Positions 52,840 to 63,062 of a DNA stretch of 64,000 nucleotides are shown here, piece after piece. Position 1 is the stretch's first letter. Each line of letters starts with the position of its first letter. The stretch lies in the NCBI RefSeq assembly GCF_001687605.2, contig NZ_CP016539.2, positions 1,084,501 to 1,148,500 of the forward strand, read 5' to 3'. The notes under the pieces were generated by a model. The model saw only the letters and a program-made list of their open reading frames with translations, did not search any database and was not told the origin of the DNA. The DNA comes from Planococcus plakortidis (GTDB lineage Bacteria; Bacillota; Bacilli; Bacillales_A; Planococcaceae). A program made the translations under genes and the position numbers.

Positions 52840-53560
52840 ATTTCAAATTTATCCGGCAATCGACTTAAGGGGCGGGAAATGCGTCCGCTTGTTCCAAGGA
52901 GATTACTGCCAAGAGACGGTCTATGCGGATTCGCCTGTTGAAATGGCGAAAAGTTTTGTGGAAGCCGGGGCCAAATGGATTCATATGGTCGATTTGGACG
53001 GTGCGAAAGATGGCAGCCGCATCAACGACCAAGTGGTCATCGAAGCGGCGAAACTCGATGCGAACATCCAAGTGGGCGGCGGCATCCGCAGCCGTGAAGA
53101 CATCAACCATTATTTATCGAACGGCGTTGCCCGCGTCATTATCGGCAGTTTGGCTGTAAGGGAGCCGGAGCTGGTCGCATCGTTCATCGAAGAGTTCGGC
53201 GCAGAGCGGATCGTCATCGGCATCGATGCGAAAGATGGCATGGCGGCGACAGAAGGATGGATCGAAACATCCCATAAGCCGGCACCTGAAGTGGCCGCTT
53301 ATTTTGCTTCAAAAGGGGCGAAGCACTTCATCTATACCGATATTTCGACAGATGGCACGCTTGCCGGGCCGAATATCGAGGCCAACCGGAAATTGGTTGC
53401 CGATGACCACTCGCAAGTCATCGTATCCGGCGGCATCGGAACGCTCGATGACGTGAAACGAGTGAAACAAGCGGCAGCCGACAGCCCAATTGCAGGGCTC
53501 ATCATCGGCAAAGCCTTGTACGAAAACCGCTTCACGCTCAAGGAGGCGCTGACATGCTGA
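52832..53560 (+). CDS. hisA: Phosphoribosylformimino-AICAR isomerase HisA
   Basis: A 242-residue TIM barrel starting [20 protein letters not shown], with catalytic Asp in AIDLRGG and the second Asp in [14 protein letters not shown]; phosphate sites GGGIRS and SGGIGT. GGGGGG lies before the ATG at 52832. Overlaps hisF by 7 bases. Confidence 0.97.
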   Translation: MSEFQIYPAIDLRGGKCVRLFQGDYCQETVYADSPVEMAKSFVEAGAKWIHMVDLDGAKDGSRINDQVVIEAAKLDANIQVGGGIRSREDINHYLSNGVARVIIGSLAVREPELVASFIEEFGAERIVIGIDAKDGMAATEGWIETSHKPAPEVAAYFASKGAKHFIYTDISTDGTLAGPNIEANRKLVADDHSQVIVSGGIGTLDDVKRVKQAAADSPIAGLIIGKALYENRFTLKEALTC

Positions 53561-54306
53561 CAAAACGCATCATCCCGTGCCTCGATGTCAAAGAAGGGCG
53601 CGTCGTCAAAGGCGTGAGCTTTGTGGAACTTCGGGATGCGGGAGATCCTGTGGAACTCGCCAAATTCTACGACGAACAAGGCGCGGATGAGTTGGTCTTT
53701 TTAGACATTTCCGCTTCCCACGAAGGCAAAGAAACGATGGTCGAAGTGGTGCGCATCGTAGCGACAGAACTGTCGATTCCCTTTACAGTAGGCGGGGGCA
53801 TCCGGACGCTGGACGACATGAAACGCATGCTGCGCGCAGGCGCGGATAAAGTCTCACTGAATACGGCAGCGCTCGACCGGCCGGAACTGATCAAAGAAGG
53901 CGCGGATTTCTTCGGGTCGCAGTGCATCGTCGTCGCCATCGATGCGAAACGCAATGGCGATAGCTGGGACGTCTACACGCACGGCGGCCGCAACCGGACC
54001 GAATGGGACGCTATTGAGTGGGCGAAACGGGCGGTCGCTTTAGGTGCTGGGGAATTGCTGTTGACCAGCATGGACAGCGACGGGCAAAAAGACGGATTCG
54101 ACATCGCGCTCACCAAAGCGGTACGTGACGCCGTGGAAGTGCCAGTCATCGCAAGCGGCGGCGCGGGGAACCGTGATCATTTCAAGGAAGTATTCGAACA
54201 AGCGGATGCGGATGCCGCGCTTGCGGCGTCGATTTTCCATTATAAAGAAACGAGCGTCAAAGAAGTGAAACAGTATCTGCAGGGAGAAGGAGTGAATGTC
54301 CGGTGA
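53554..54306 (+). CDS. hisF: Imidazole glycerol phosphate synthase cyclase subunit HisF
   Basis: A 250-residue TIM barrel starting [20 protein letters not shown] with catalytic Asp 11 and the second Asp in [15 protein letters not shown]; phosphate loops GGGIRT and SGGAGN. It joins HisH to make imidazole glycerol phosphate and AICAR. Stop overlaps the hisI start as GTGA. Confidence 0.97.
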   Translation: MLTKRIIPCLDVKEGRVVKGVSFVELRDAGDPVELAKFYDEQGADELVFLDISASHEGKETMVEVVRIVATELSIPFTVGGGIRTLDDMKRMLRAGADKVSLNTAALDRPELIKEGADFFGSQCIVVAIDAKRNGDSWDVYTHGGRNRTEWDAIEWAKRAVALGAGELLLTSMDSDGQKDGFDIALTKAVRDAVEVPVIASGGAGNRDHFKEVFEQADADAALAASIFHYKETSVKEVKQYLQGEGVNVR

Positions 54307-54926
54307 CAAACTTGAAATACGATGAAAACGGCTTAGTGCCTGTCATATTGCAAGATGCATCTACAAAACAAGTGCTGACTTTGGCCTATGCCAACGAGGA
54401 AGCGGTCAAACGCACAATCGATACGAAAGAGACCTGGCTGTACTCAAGAAGCCGCCAAGAATTATGGAATAAAGGCGCGACGAGCGGCCATACGCAGCGC
54501 GTCCAATCCGTCCAGATCGATTGCGACGGCGATTCCCTGATCTACGAAGTGATCCCGAACGGGCCTGCCTGCCACACTGGCGAGACGAGCTGCTTCCATG
54601 AAACCTTGGCAGGGGAACGCGCTGCATCGGCACTGGACATGATCACGGAACTCGGTGCTTTAATTAAGCAGCGCGAAAGCGAGATGCCGGAAGGAGCGTA
54701 TACGACCTATCTGTTTGAAGAGGGTGTCGATAAAATCTGCAAGAAAGTCGGGGAAGAAGCGGCGGAAGTCATCATCGCCGCCAAAAACCGAGACGCACGT
54801 GAGCTGGCGACGGAAAGTGCAGACCTGCTGTATCACCTGCTCGTCTTGCTACAGGAGCAGAAAGTCGATTTCAAAGACGTGACGGGTGTGCTCGAAGAAC
54901 GCCACGCCGCGAAAAAGGACAAGTAA
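54303..54926 (+). CDS. hisI: Bifunctional phosphoribosyl-AMP cyclohydrolase / phosphoribosyl-ATP pyrophosphatase HisI(E)
   Basis: A 207-residue fusion. The HisI part (1-110) has [25 protein letters not shown] and [10 protein letters not shown] with zinc and magnesium ligands. The HisE part (about 115-207) has [14 protein letters not shown] and [13 protein letters not shown], a MazG-like pyrophosphatase. It performs steps two and three of the pathway. GTG start at 54303, with AGAAGGAG about 10 bases before it. Last gene of the operon. Confidence 0.95.
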   Translation: MTNLKYDENGLVPVILQDASTKQVLTLAYANEEAVKRTIDTKETWLYSRSRQELWNKGATSGHTQRVQSVQIDCDGDSLIYEVIPNGPACHTGETSCFHETLAGERAASALDMITELGALIKQRESEMPEGAYTTYLFEEGVDKICKKVGEEAAEVIIAAKNRDARELATESADLLYHLLVLLQEQKVDFKDVTGVLEERHAAKKDK

Positions 54927-54940
54927 ATAATAGGGAAATA

Positions 54941-54949
54941 TGCTATAAT
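54941..54949 (+). promoter_or_regulatory. Extended -10 promoter before yvcD
   Basis: TGCTATAAT, a perfect extended -10; no clear -35. It lies upstream of the hairpin at 54966, so transcripts from it would meet that hairpin. Confidence 0.55.
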
Positions 54950-54965
54950 AACAGCACATTTAGGG

Positions 54966-54995
54966 AAAGGAACGATTCAGGTCGTTCCTTTTCTT
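54966..54995 (+). terminator. Terminator or leader attenuator between hisI and yvcD
   Basis: AAAGGAACGA, loop TTCAGG, TCGTTCCTTT, then TTCTTGTTA. It can end the his operon, but also lies in the leader of the promoter at 54941. Confidence 0.75.
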
Positions 54996-55011
54996 GTTAC
55001 GGAGGCATATT

Positions 55012-56538
55012 TTGGAGAAAAACAAAAGGAAAAATTTCGACAATGTCGTATCATTCATTCCGACAGGGGAATTTTATTATCAAAAGGCGCTTAAGGAATT
55101 GCAGCGTGAACAATATGATAAGGCGTATAAGTATTTGCAGCGCGCGAAGGAACTGACTCCCGACGATCCGCTCATCTTGATGCATTACGGGGTGGTCTTG
55201 ATGGAGCGGCAGGAATTCGAGCTGGCGATGGATGAGTTGCGCACTGCCCACAAGCTCGATCCGGAAGAACCGAATATTTTATTCTTTTTGGCTGAAGCCC
55301 ATGCGCATCTCGGCTTGTTTTTCGATGCCCGGAAATATGCCAAGGCCTATCTCGAAAAGGATACAAGCGGAAGCTACGCGGCGGAAGCGATGGAGATTAT
55401 CGATTTTGCCGAACAGGAAGACTGGCAATTGTTCGACGATGAAGGAGAAGCCCATAACAGCGAGTACTATTATTTACAGGAAAAAGCACGCAGGTTAATG
55501 GAACAAGGCAAATTTCCGGAAGCGATTGAATTATTGGAAGAAGTGATCGAGGAAAAACCCGATTTTTGGGGCGCCTATAACAACCTGGCGCTTGCATATT
55601 TTTATATTGGGGAAACGGAAATGGCGAAATCGCTGCTTCACGAAGTACTCCGCAGAAATACTGGCAACCTGCATGCCTTATGCAATCTGGCAGTATTTCA
55701 TTATTACGAGAAAAATGATGAATTGGAGGATATCCTCGACTTGCTGAAGAAAATCCAGCCTTATGTGTTTGAGCATCGCTATAAACTGGGGGCGACGTTC
55801 GCATTGGTCGGGAAATACAAGGAAGCGTACCGGTGGCTGAAAAGCTTGCAAAAACGCGGGTTCGACGGGGACCCGGCATTCTATTTCTGGCTGTCGCACG
55901 CCGCGTACCATTCCGGCCACGAAGAAACTGCCAAGCAGGCATGGGAGCAATTGAAACGGATGGACCCGGCAAAAGAAGGGTACGAGCCGTGGGGAGAGCA
56001 GGCGGTGATGCCGCATGTCGATGCCCTCGAGCACGACCGGGATTTCCTGGCCCGCAAACTCGACCATCCGCATTTAAGTGAGCGAATCTATGGCTTGTTC
56101 CTGCTCGGGAAATCTTCGCATAAACAGGAGATCATCTCACATCCGAATTGGCTGAAATCCGAGCAACCTTCCGTACTGGAAACGTATATGCTCGGCTATG
56201 CGCTTGGCCATCCGTTCCGCGAATCGGTCAAGGAAGAGAAAGCATTTTTACGCGCGATGGAAACAGCGGAGCGCTTGTATTACCAAAAAGGGATGGTCGA
56301 CCAAGAGAATGACGGCGTCTTCCAGTTATGGTTCATGTTGGCGGAGCAAGCTTTTGATGCGCATTATGCATTCCGCAACCCTGCAGCTCTTGCCGCTGCC
56401 GTCAGTTATATGGTTGAATCGGCGGAAAAACGGGAAACGACAAAAAAAGCGGTTGCCGCTAAATTCGGGACTTCTGCCGCAACGATGTCCAAATATGTCG
56501 ATGAATTAAGCGGTTTTTTGCCGGACTTCGACAGCTAG
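55012..56538 (+). CDS. yvcD: Tetratricopeptide-repeat protein YvcD-like
   Basis: A 508-residue cytoplasmic protein with at least six TPR units (for example YYQKALKELQREQYDKAYKYL, LMHYGVVLMERQEFELAM, KFPEAIELLEEVIEEKPDFW). It is a helical scaffold for protein contacts. TTG start at 55012 with GGAGG 7 bases upstream; no ATG fits. It resembles B. subtilis YvcD, which also precedes trxB. The partner is unknown. The C-terminus (KKAVAAKFGTSAATMSKY) looks like a helix-turn-helix. Confidence 0.87.
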   Translation: MEKNKRKNFDNVVSFIPTGEFYYQKALKELQREQYDKAYKYLQRAKELTPDDPLILMHYGVVLMERQEFELAMDELRTAHKLDPEEPNILFFLAEAHAHLGLFFDARKYAKAYLEKDTSGSYAAEAMEIIDFAEQEDWQLFDDEGEAHNSEYYYLQEKARRLMEQGKFPEAIELLEEVIEEKPDFWGAYNNLALAYFYIGETEMAKSLLHEVLRRNTGNLHALCNLAVFHYYEKNDELEDILDLLKKIQPYVFEHRYKLGATFALVGKYKEAYRWLKSLQKRGFDGDPAFYFWLSHAAYHSGHEETAKQAWEQLKRMDPAKEGYEPWGEQAVMPHVDALEHDRDFLARKLDHPHLSERIYGLFLLGKSSHKQEIISHPNWLKSEQPSVLETYMLGYALGHPFRESVKEEKAFLRAMETAERLYYQKGMVDQENDGVFQLWFMLAEQAFDAHYAFRNPAALAAAVSYMVESAEKRETTKKAVAAKFGTSAATMSKYVDELSGFLPDFDS

Positions 56539-56547
56539 GCATAAAAG

Positions 56548-56576
56548 TTGAAGGCGGCAGTTTATTGCTTTACGAT
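56548..56576 (+). promoter_or_regulatory. SigA promoter of trxB
   Basis: TTGAAG (56548-56553), 17-base spacer, TACGAT (56571-56576). Confidence 0.65.
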
Positions 56577-56590
56577 TTAGCTAGTGATAA

Positions 56591-57565
<975 letters not shown>

Positions 57566-57593
57566 CGAGTTCTTAATCACCCTGTAACAGCAT

Positions 57594-57717
57594 TGTCATG
57601 CAAAAGAGGTATAGTGGGTATAGTAAATCAACCCCCTTTTTATATAGTTATTTTTGATAGGCTGCTTTCCGGATGCTCCGGGGAGTGGCCTCTTTTTTTG
57701 CATTCTTTTGCATGACA
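57594..57717. repeat. 12-bp inverted repeat flanking the trxB terminator
   Basis: TGTCATGCAAAA (57594-57605) and TTTTGCATGACA (57706-57717) are exact reverse complements 100 bases apart. The right copy overlaps the -35 of the next promoter. Confidence 0.7.
57659..57698 (+). terminator. Terminator of trxB
   Basis: AGGCTGCTTTCCGGA, loop TGC, TCCGGGGAGTGGCCT: a 15-bp stem in which four pairs are G-T, then CTTTTTTT. Confidence 0.8.
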
Positions 57718-57737
57718 CGCCAGGATAGATGTATAAT
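57708..57737 (+). promoter_or_regulatory. SigA promoter of the yvcI-rapZ-yvcK-whiA-crh cluster
   Basis: TTGCAT (57708-57713), 18-base spacer, TATAAT (57732-57737). It rules out the yvcI starts before 57744. Confidence 0.75.
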
Positions 57738-57771
57738 GGAAATAGTTTATATTAGATGCGGAGTGGCAAAT

Positions 57772-58257
57772 GTGCAGCGAATCGCGAATTTATTGCTAAT
57801 AGAGAATGGCAAAGTATTATTGATGAAAAAGCCGCGCAGGGGCTGGTACGTGGCTCCTGGCGGCAAAATGGAAAGCGGCGAATCGGTTTACGAAGCGGCC
57901 ATCCGCGAGTTTAGGGAAGAAACCGATGCAGAACCGCTGGACGTCCATTTAAAGGGCGTCTACACCATGATGATCCAGGAAGGCGGGGAAACCGTGGATG
58001 AATGGATGCTGTTTACGTTCCGGGCAAAACGTCTTCACGGGACGCCGTTCGAAGAAACACGTGAAGGGGTTCTCGAATGGCACCCGGTAGAGAGCCTGCA
58101 TACCCTCCCGATGGCGGAGGGGGACCGGACGAACCTATTGTTTGCGGCTTCTCAGGAAGGGGTCCAATATGGGACTTTCTATTATACGCCGGAGTTCGAA
58201 CTGCTAAAGGAGAACATCCAATCATCGAGCGAAGAGGTGAACCGCCGACATGGATAA
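57772..58257 (+). CDS. yvcI: Nudix hydrolase YvcI
   Basis: A 161-residue Nudix protein with the box [21 protein letters not shown] near 33-53 (Gly, Glu and REFREE metal ligands). It likely hydrolyses a nucleoside diphosphate derivative; substrate unknown. The GTG at 57772 has GGAG 8 bases upstream and lies after the predicted transcription start. It overlaps rapZ by 8 bases. Same order as B. subtilis yvcI-yvcJ-yvcK-yvcL-crh. Confidence 0.9.
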   Translation: MQRIANLLLIENGKVLLMKKPRRGWYVAPGGKMESGESVYEAAIREFREETDAEPLDVHLKGVYTMMIQEGGETVDEWMLFTFRAKRLHGTPFEETREGVLEWHPVESLHTLPMAEGDRTNLLFAASQEGVQYGTFYYTPEFELLKENIQSSSEEVNRRHG

Positions 58258-59131
58258 ACATAACGAAGAAACCGAATTGATCATCATCACCGGCATGTCC
58301 GGTGCAGGAAAGACAGTGGCCATCCAGAGTTTTGAAGACCTCGGTTTTTTCACCATCGATAATCTTCCGCCCGCGCTTCTTCCGACATTCATCAAGTTGA
58401 TGCGGGATTCAGGCAAGTCGATGAAACGCGTCGCAGCGGTCATGGATCTCCGCGGCGGTGATTTTTTCGCCAGTCTCGTTGATGCCATCGATGATTTATC
58501 GAAGGAACCGGAAGTGGCGATCACCATCCTGTTCCTCGATGCGGAAAACCAGACGCTCGTCAGCCGCTATAAAGAAACACGGCGCTCCCATCCGCTGTCG
58601 CCAGGCGGGCTGGTCCTCGGGGGCATCAAAAAAGAGCGTGATATGTTGAAAGACCTGCAGGGGCGGGCCCATTATATGTACAATACATCCGAAATGAGCC
58701 CACGCCAGCTGAAAGAGAAAATCACCTCGGATTTCGCTTCGAAAACAAGCAATGTCTTTACGGTCAACCTGATGTCTTTCGGCTTCAAGCATGGCATGCC
58801 GATCGATGCGGACCTGGTTTTCGATGTGCGCTTCCTGCCGAATCCTTATTATATAGAAGAATTGAATCCACAATCAGGTTTGGATCAGCCTGTTTCTGAT
58901 TACGTCTTGAAGTGGCAGGAGACGCAGACATTGGTGAAAAAGCTGGAGGATCTGTTCGATTTCATGATTCCCCAGTATAAACAGGAAGGCAAAGCGCAAT
59001 TGGTCATCGCTTTCGGCTGCACCGGCGGCCAGCATCGGTCGGTGACGCTTGCTGAGTATTTCGGGAAATATCTATCGAAAAACAATAAAGTCAGCATTAC
59101 GCATAGAGATGTGAAAATCAGAAAGGGTTGA
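58250..59131 (+). CDS. rapZ: RNase adapter / nucleotide-binding protein RapZ (YvcJ)
   Basis: A 293-residue P-loop protein: Walker A GMSGAGKT (15-22), [13 protein letters not shown], a Walker-B-like VMDLRGG, RRSHPL and the C-terminal [11 protein letters not shown] phosphate or RNA-binding motif. In enterobacteria RapZ directs cleavage of the GlmZ RNA; in B. subtilis YvcJ hydrolyses GTP and affects competence. The ATG overlaps yvcI. Confidence 0.95.
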   Translation: MDKHNEETELIIITGMSGAGKTVAIQSFEDLGFFTIDNLPPALLPTFIKLMRDSGKSMKRVAAVMDLRGGDFFASLVDAIDDLSKEPEVAITILFLDAENQTLVSRYKETRRSHPLSPGGLVLGGIKKERDMLKDLQGRAHYMYNTSEMSPRQLKEKITSDFASKTSNVFTVNLMSFGFKHGMPIDADLVFDVRFLPNPYYIEELNPQSGLDQPVSDYVLKWQETQTLVKKLEDLFDFMIPQYKQEGKAQLVIAFGCTGGQHRSVTLAEYFGKYLSKNNKVSITHRDVKIRKG

Positions 59132-59135
59132 GCAC

Positions 59136-60128
59136 ATGGAAAAAAGTCTCCAGCAAAAACGAGTTGTAATCATCGGGGGCGGGACCGGTCTGTCCACTTT
59201 GCTGAGGGGCTTGAAAACTTTTCCGCTCGATTTGACGGCGATTGTCACGGTGGCAGATGATGGCGGGAGCTCGGGGCGTCTTCGGGATGACCTGGATATC
59301 CCGCCGCCAGGAGACATCCGCAACGTCATGGCTGCATTATCCGACGCGGAACCGCTCGTTGCCGAAATGTTCCAATACCGATTCAAGCATTCGCTTGATT
59401 TGGAAGGCCATTCGCTGGGGAATCTGATGCTTGCGGCTTTGACCGACTTGACAGGTGATTTCTCGCACGCGGTGCGGGAAATGAGCCGCGTCTTGAATGT
59501 CAACGGCACGGTTCTTCCTGCCGCCAATCAATTGGTGACCTTGAACGCAGAGCTTGAGGACGGGACCATCATCAAAGGGGAATCCAAGATCCCTGCTTAT
59601 ATGCAGCCGATCAAGCGGGTCTTCCTTGAACCGGCAGCCGTCAAGACTTTGCCCGATACGATACAGGCGATCCAATCGGCCGATGTCATCGTCATCGGGC
59701 CGGGTTCCTTGTACACGAGTATCTTGCCGAATTTGCTCGTGAAAGATATCAAGAAAGCGCTGCTCGAAGCAAAAGCACGAAAAATCTATATTTGCAACCT
59801 GATGACCCAAGCAGGGGAAACATACGGCTATACGGCTTCGGATCACGTGAAAGCCCTTTATGACCATGTAGGCGTAGATTTCCTCGATGCCATTTTGATC
59901 GATAAAGTCCAAATGCCTCAAGGCGTGGCTGAAAGATACAAAAAAGAAAAAGCGTGGCCGGTGGAATACGATGAAGAACGCCTGAAAAAACTTGGGCTTG
60001 AAGTATATCGCCATGATATTGCGAATATTTTCGGGGAAGCTGTCCGGCATGAACCGATGAAAGTGGCGAAATGGCTTTTTGAATATGCCAGCAGCGAATC
60101 ACAGGCATCGCGGCGACGATATTCTTAA
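59136..60128 (+). CDS. yvcK: Gluconeogenesis/cell-shape factor YvcK (GlmR)
   Basis: A 330-residue CofD-like protein: GGGTGLSTLLRGLK at 12-25, VTVADDGGSSGRLR, PPPGDIRNVM, and IVIGPGSLYTSILPNLL. It binds UDP-GlcNAc in B. subtilis and adjusts peptidoglycan precursor flow by acting on GlmS. It starts 4 bases after rapZ. Confidence 0.95.
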   Translation: MEKSLQQKRVVIIGGGTGLSTLLRGLKTFPLDLTAIVTVADDGGSSGRLRDDLDIPPPGDIRNVMAALSDAEPLVAEMFQYRFKHSLDLEGHSLGNLMLAALTDLTGDFSHAVREMSRVLNVNGTVLPAANQLVTLNAELEDGTIIKGESKIPAYMQPIKRVFLEPAAVKTLPDTIQAIQSADVIVIGPGSLYTSILPNLLVKDIKKALLEAKARKIYICNLMTQAGETYGYTASDHVKALYDHVGVDFLDAILIDKVQMPQGVAERYKKEKAWPVEYDEERLKKLGLEVYRHDIANIFGEAVRHEPMKVAKWLFEYASSESQASRRRYS

Positions 60129-60149
60129 AGCCTGAAAGGGGGGGCATAA

Positions 60150-61100
60150 TTGTCTTTTGCATCAGAAACAAAAAAAGAAATGACCCAGATCGACGTGGAT
60201 GACTGCTGCGGCAAGGCAGAACTTTCTGCGATGATCCGCATGAACGGCACATTGTCATTTTCCAACCGCCAGTTGAGCCTGGACATCCAAACGGAAAACG
60301 CAGCCATCGCGAGAAGGATCTATACGTTGCTGAAACGTTTTTATAAAGCTTACCCAGTGGAATTGCTGGTACGTAAAAAGATGCGCTTAAAAAAGAACAA
60401 CATCTATATTTGCCGTTTGAGGGAAGGCGCGAAGCTGGTGCTTGAGGATCTGCTGATTTTGTCGGAAGGATTCCAGTTCCAACAGGAAATCTCGCCTGAG
60501 CTGATTTCGACGACGTGCTGCAAACGTTCTTATTTGCGCGGGGCTTTCCTCGCGGGAGGTTCGGTCAATAACCCGGAAACATCCTCCTATCACCTGGAAG
60601 TCTACTCTTCCTATAAAGATCACGCTGAAGCGCTGGTCATCCTGATGAACCATTTCCAGTTGAACGCGAAAATGATCGAACGGAAAAAAGGGTTTGTGAC
60701 ATACTTGAAGGAAGCGGAGAAAATTTCCGATTTCCTGAGCTTGACTGGCGCCCATTCGGCACTGTTGAAATTCGAAGATGTCCGGATACTCCGCGATATG
60801 CGCAATAGCGTCAATCGTTTGGTCAATTGCGAAACGGCCAATTTGAATAAGACGATCGATGCGGCGCTGCGGCAAATCGAGAATATCCGCTTTATCGACC
60901 AGGTCATCGGCATCGACCAATTGCCCGACCGCCTGAAAGAGATAGCCCGCTTGCGTGTCGAGTACCAGGATGTCACACTGAAGGAACTGGGCGAGATGGT
61001 ATCGACAGGAAAAGTGAGCAAGTCAGGCGTCAACCACAGGCTCCGGAAAATCGATGAGATTGCCGAGTCGTTAAGAAAAGGCGAAACGATCAGCCGGTAA
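60150..61100 (+). CDS. whiA: Sporulation/cell-division DNA-binding protein WhiA
   Basis: A 316-residue protein: N-terminal LAGLIDADG-like domain ([18 protein letters not shown] near 126-143) and C-terminal helix-turn-helix ([34 protein letters not shown]). WhiA binds DNA; in B. subtilis it affects chromosome segregation and division. TTG start at 60150 with AAAGGGGGGG about 6 bases before it. Confidence 0.95.
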   Translation: MSFASETKKEMTQIDVDDCCGKAELSAMIRMNGTLSFSNRQLSLDIQTENAAIARRIYTLLKRFYKAYPVELLVRKKMRLKKNNIYICRLREGAKLVLEDLLILSEGFQFQQEISPELISTTCCKRSYLRGAFLAGGSVNNPETSSYHLEVYSSYKDHAEALVILMNHFQLNAKMIERKKGFVTYLKEAEKISDFLSLTGAHSALLKFEDVRILRDMRNSVNRLVNCETANLNKTIDAALRQIENIRFIDQVIGIDQLPDRLKEIARLRVEYQDVTLKELGEMVSTGKVSKSGVNHRLRKIDEIAESLRKGETISR

Positions 61101-61157
61101 ACCGGCTGCTCTTTTCTATAGATTGCGTGAGAGTCAAGTTTTCGGAGGAGGATATGC

Positions 61158-61415
61158 ATGGTAGAAAAACAAGTGGAAGTGCAATTGAAATCAGGATTAC
61201 AAGCGAGACAGGCGGCATTGTTCGTACAGGAAGCCAATCGCTATAGTTCGGATGTTTACTTGGAAAAAGGCGATAAGAAAGTCAATGCCAAGAGCATCAT
61301 GGGCATCATGAGCCTGGCTGTCAGCAAAGGCACGAACGTCACGATTTCGGCAGACGGCGCCGATGAGGAATCAGCGGTCGATGCACTGGCGCAATTGATC
61401 GATAAAGAAGCTTAA
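61158..61415 (+). CDS. crh: Catabolite repression HPr-like protein Crh
   Basis: An 85-residue HPr homologue. At the position of catalytic His15 of HPr it has Gln (LQARQAALF), so it cannot carry PTS phosphate. The HprK target serine is kept in AKSIMGIMSLA (near 46). P-Ser-Crh is a corepressor for CcpA. GGAGGAGG precedes the ATG. hprK lies in this window, completing the pair. Confidence 0.95.
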   Translation: MVEKQVEVQLKSGLQARQAALFVQEANRYSSDVYLEKGDKKVNAKSIMGIMSLAVSKGTNVTISADGADEESAVDALAQLIDKEA

Positions 61416-61436
61416 GCCCGGGTGCGTTGAGCATCA

Positions 61437-61471
61437 AAAAAAGAGCTGCCCCGCATAGGGCAGCTCTTTTT
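61437..61471. terminator. Bidirectional terminator between crh and clpP
   Basis: AAAAAGAGCTGCCC, loop CGCATA, GGGCAGCTCTTTTT. Confidence 0.93.
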
Positions 61472-61478
61472 GTTTGGT

Positions 61479-62090
61479 TTAATCTTCTTTTTCGTGGTTT
61501 TCCGGCAATTTATTGCGCGTGATGATTTGGTCGACAAGGCCATATTCAAGTGCACGTTCTGCAGTCATGAAGTTGTCGCGGTCTGTATCGCGTGAAATCA
61601 CTTCCAGTGGCTGGCCAGTACGTTCAGACAGGATCTGGTTCAGCTTTTCGCGCAAGAACAAGATGCGTTTTGCGGCGATTTCGATTTCAGTCGCTTGCCC
61701 TTGAGCCCCGCCAAGCGGTTGGTGAATCATGACTTCGGCGTTAGGCAAGGCGTAGCGTTTGCCTTTAGTGCCGGCAGCGAGAAGGAAAGCGCCCATGGAT
61801 GCAGCCATGCCGATGCATACTGTCTGGACATCCGGTTTGATGAATTGCATTACATCATAGATCGCCATGCCGGCAGTGATGCTGCCGCCTGGGCTATTGA
61901 TATAGATGGAGATATCCTTTTCAGGATCCTCCGCCTCAAGGAATAGCAACTGCGCAACGATGGAGTTCGCGACATTATCATCGATTCCGCTGCCGAGCAT
62001 GATGACGCGGTCTTTCAATAGACGGGAATAGATATCATAAGCGCGTTCCCCTCTGCTTGTCTGTTCGATTACTGTAGGGATTAAATTCAT
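61479..62090 (-). CDS. clpP: ATP-dependent Clp protease proteolytic subunit ClpP
   Basis: A 203-residue serine protease that forms a 14-subunit barrel with ClpX, ClpC or ClpE. Catalytic Ser in [11 protein letters not shown] (near 98), His in VMIHQPLGG (near 123) and Asp in [10 protein letters not shown] (near 172). It begins [27 protein letters not shown] lies before the ATG at 62090; a longer frame to 62171 reads through the promoter. Control by CtsR is expected (see 62166). Confidence 0.97.
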   Translation of the reverse strand: MNLIPTVIEQTSRGERAYDIYSRLLKDRVIMLGSGIDDNVANSIVAQLLFLEAEDPEKDISIYINSPGGSITAGMAIYDVMQFIKPDVQTVCIGMAASMGAFLLAAGTKGKRYALPNAEVMIHQPLGGAQGQATEIEIAAKRILFLREKLNQILSERTGQPLEVISRDTDRDNFMTAERALEYGLVDQIITRNKLPENHEKED

Positions 62091-62151
62091 GGATAATTTC
62101 CTCCTTTGGGTAAATGTAAGTGCTGCTGAAACGCCGTTCAGCCGTACATTC

Positions 62152-62181
62152 ATCATACACATCATGGTCAATGAAGGTCAA
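62152..62181 (-). promoter_or_regulatory. SigA promoter of clpP
   Basis: On the minus strand TTGACC (62176-62181), 18-base spacer, TATGAT (62152-62157). Confidence 0.75.
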
Positions 62182-62182
62182 A
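62166..62182. promoter_or_regulatory. CtsR operator of clpP
   Basis: GGTCAAT-GAA-GGTCAAA fits the CtsR heptad direct repeat (RGTCAAA-N3-RGTCAAA) with one change. It covers the -35, so CtsR would repress clpP until heat or protein stress. Confidence 0.92.
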
Positions 62183-62205
62183 TCTAACGAATTGAAAATA
62201 GGCGC

Positions 62206-62234
62206 TTGAAATAAGAGGAAAGCTTTTGTATAAT
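62206..62234 (+). promoter_or_regulatory. SigA promoter of tRNA-Arg
   Basis: TTGAAA (62206-62211), 17-base spacer, TATAAT (62229-62234). Confidence 0.85.
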
Positions 62235-62256
62235 AGAAAAGTCGCAAACAACATTT

Positions 62257-62328
62257 GCCCTCGTAGTGTAAAGGATAACACGTAAGATTCCGGTTCTTGA
62301 GATGGGGGTTCGATTCCCTCCGAGGGTG
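62257..62328 (+). tRNA. tRNA-Arg (anticodon CCG)
   Basis: Acceptor GCCCTCG pairs with CGAGGGT, D stem GTGT with ACAC, anticodon stem TAAGA with TCTTG around loop TTCCGGT, giving anticodon CCG for codon CGG, and T arm GGGGG-TTCGATT-CCCTC. The CCA end is not encoded. It is followed by its own terminator. Confidence 0.92.
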
Positions 62329-62341
62329 TAAAAAAGGAAAG

Positions 62342-62376
62342 ACCGCATAGCCTGCCACAGGCTGTGCGGTTTTTTC
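62342..62376 (+). terminator. Terminator of tRNA-Arg
   Basis: ACCGCATAGCCTG, loop CCA, CAGGCTGTGCGGT, TTTTTT; a 13-bp stem with one G-T pair. Confidence 0.92.
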
Positions 62377-62483
62377 GTTGAATCTTAAAAACATTTGAAA
62401 CGTCGAATCATAGAGAATTGGTTTCATGGCATAGGCAGTAAGGGAAAACAAAAAATATTATTGCAAAAGAAAGGGGACGGAAC

Positions 62484-63062
62484 ATGAAAAAATTACTGAT
62501 ACCATTGCTGCTAGTGATTGGCCTGATCGTCATCGCCATTGCCATATTCGGTTCAAGCTATAATAACTTTGTCCAATTGGAAGAAGACGTCAATCAATCG
62601 TACGCACAACTTGAAAGCCAATTGCAGCGCAGGCTCGATCTGATCCCGAACCTGGTCGAGACGGTGAAAGGCTTCGCCGACCAGGAACAAGAGGTCATCG
62701 AAAGTGTCACGGAAGCCCGTTCGAGTATGGCAAACGCCGGTTCGGTTGAAGAACAGGCCGAAGCAGATGCTGAACTGAGCGGGGCGCTCAGCCGCTTGCT
62801 CGTTGTCGTCGAGAACTATCCGGAAATCCGTTCGAGCGAGAACTTCCAGCAATTATCCGATGAACTTGCCGGCACGGAAAACCGGATCGCAGTCGCACGG
62901 CAGGACTATAACGGTTCGGTAACGGAATTCAACCGGGAAGTACGCAGCTTCCCTGGCAATATGGTGGCAGGAATCTTCGGATTTGACGAGAAGGAATATT
63001 TTGAAGCCGATGCGGGTGCGGAAGATGCGCCGGATGTGGATTTCGGGACTGACGGAGAATGA
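62484..63062 (+). CDS. LemA family protein
   Basis: A 192-residue protein: one N-terminal membrane helix (residues 4-24), then a helical bundle with the LemA hallmark NNFVQLEEDVNQSYAQLESQLQRRLDLIPNLVE (in part, residues 27-59) and an acidic C-terminus. The last gene base overlaps the TPM gene by ATGA, a common LemA-TPM pair. Role in the cell envelope is unclear. AAAGGGGACGG precedes the ATG. Confidence 0.92.
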   Translation: MKKLLIPLLLVIGLIVIAIAIFGSSYNNFVQLEEDVNQSYAQLESQLQRRLDLIPNLVETVKGFADQEQEVIESVTEARSSMANAGSVEEQAEADAELSGALSRLLVVVENYPEIRSSENFQQLSDELAGTENRIAVARQDYNGSVTEFNREVRSFPGNMVAGIFGFDEKEYFEADAGAEDAPDVDFGTDGE

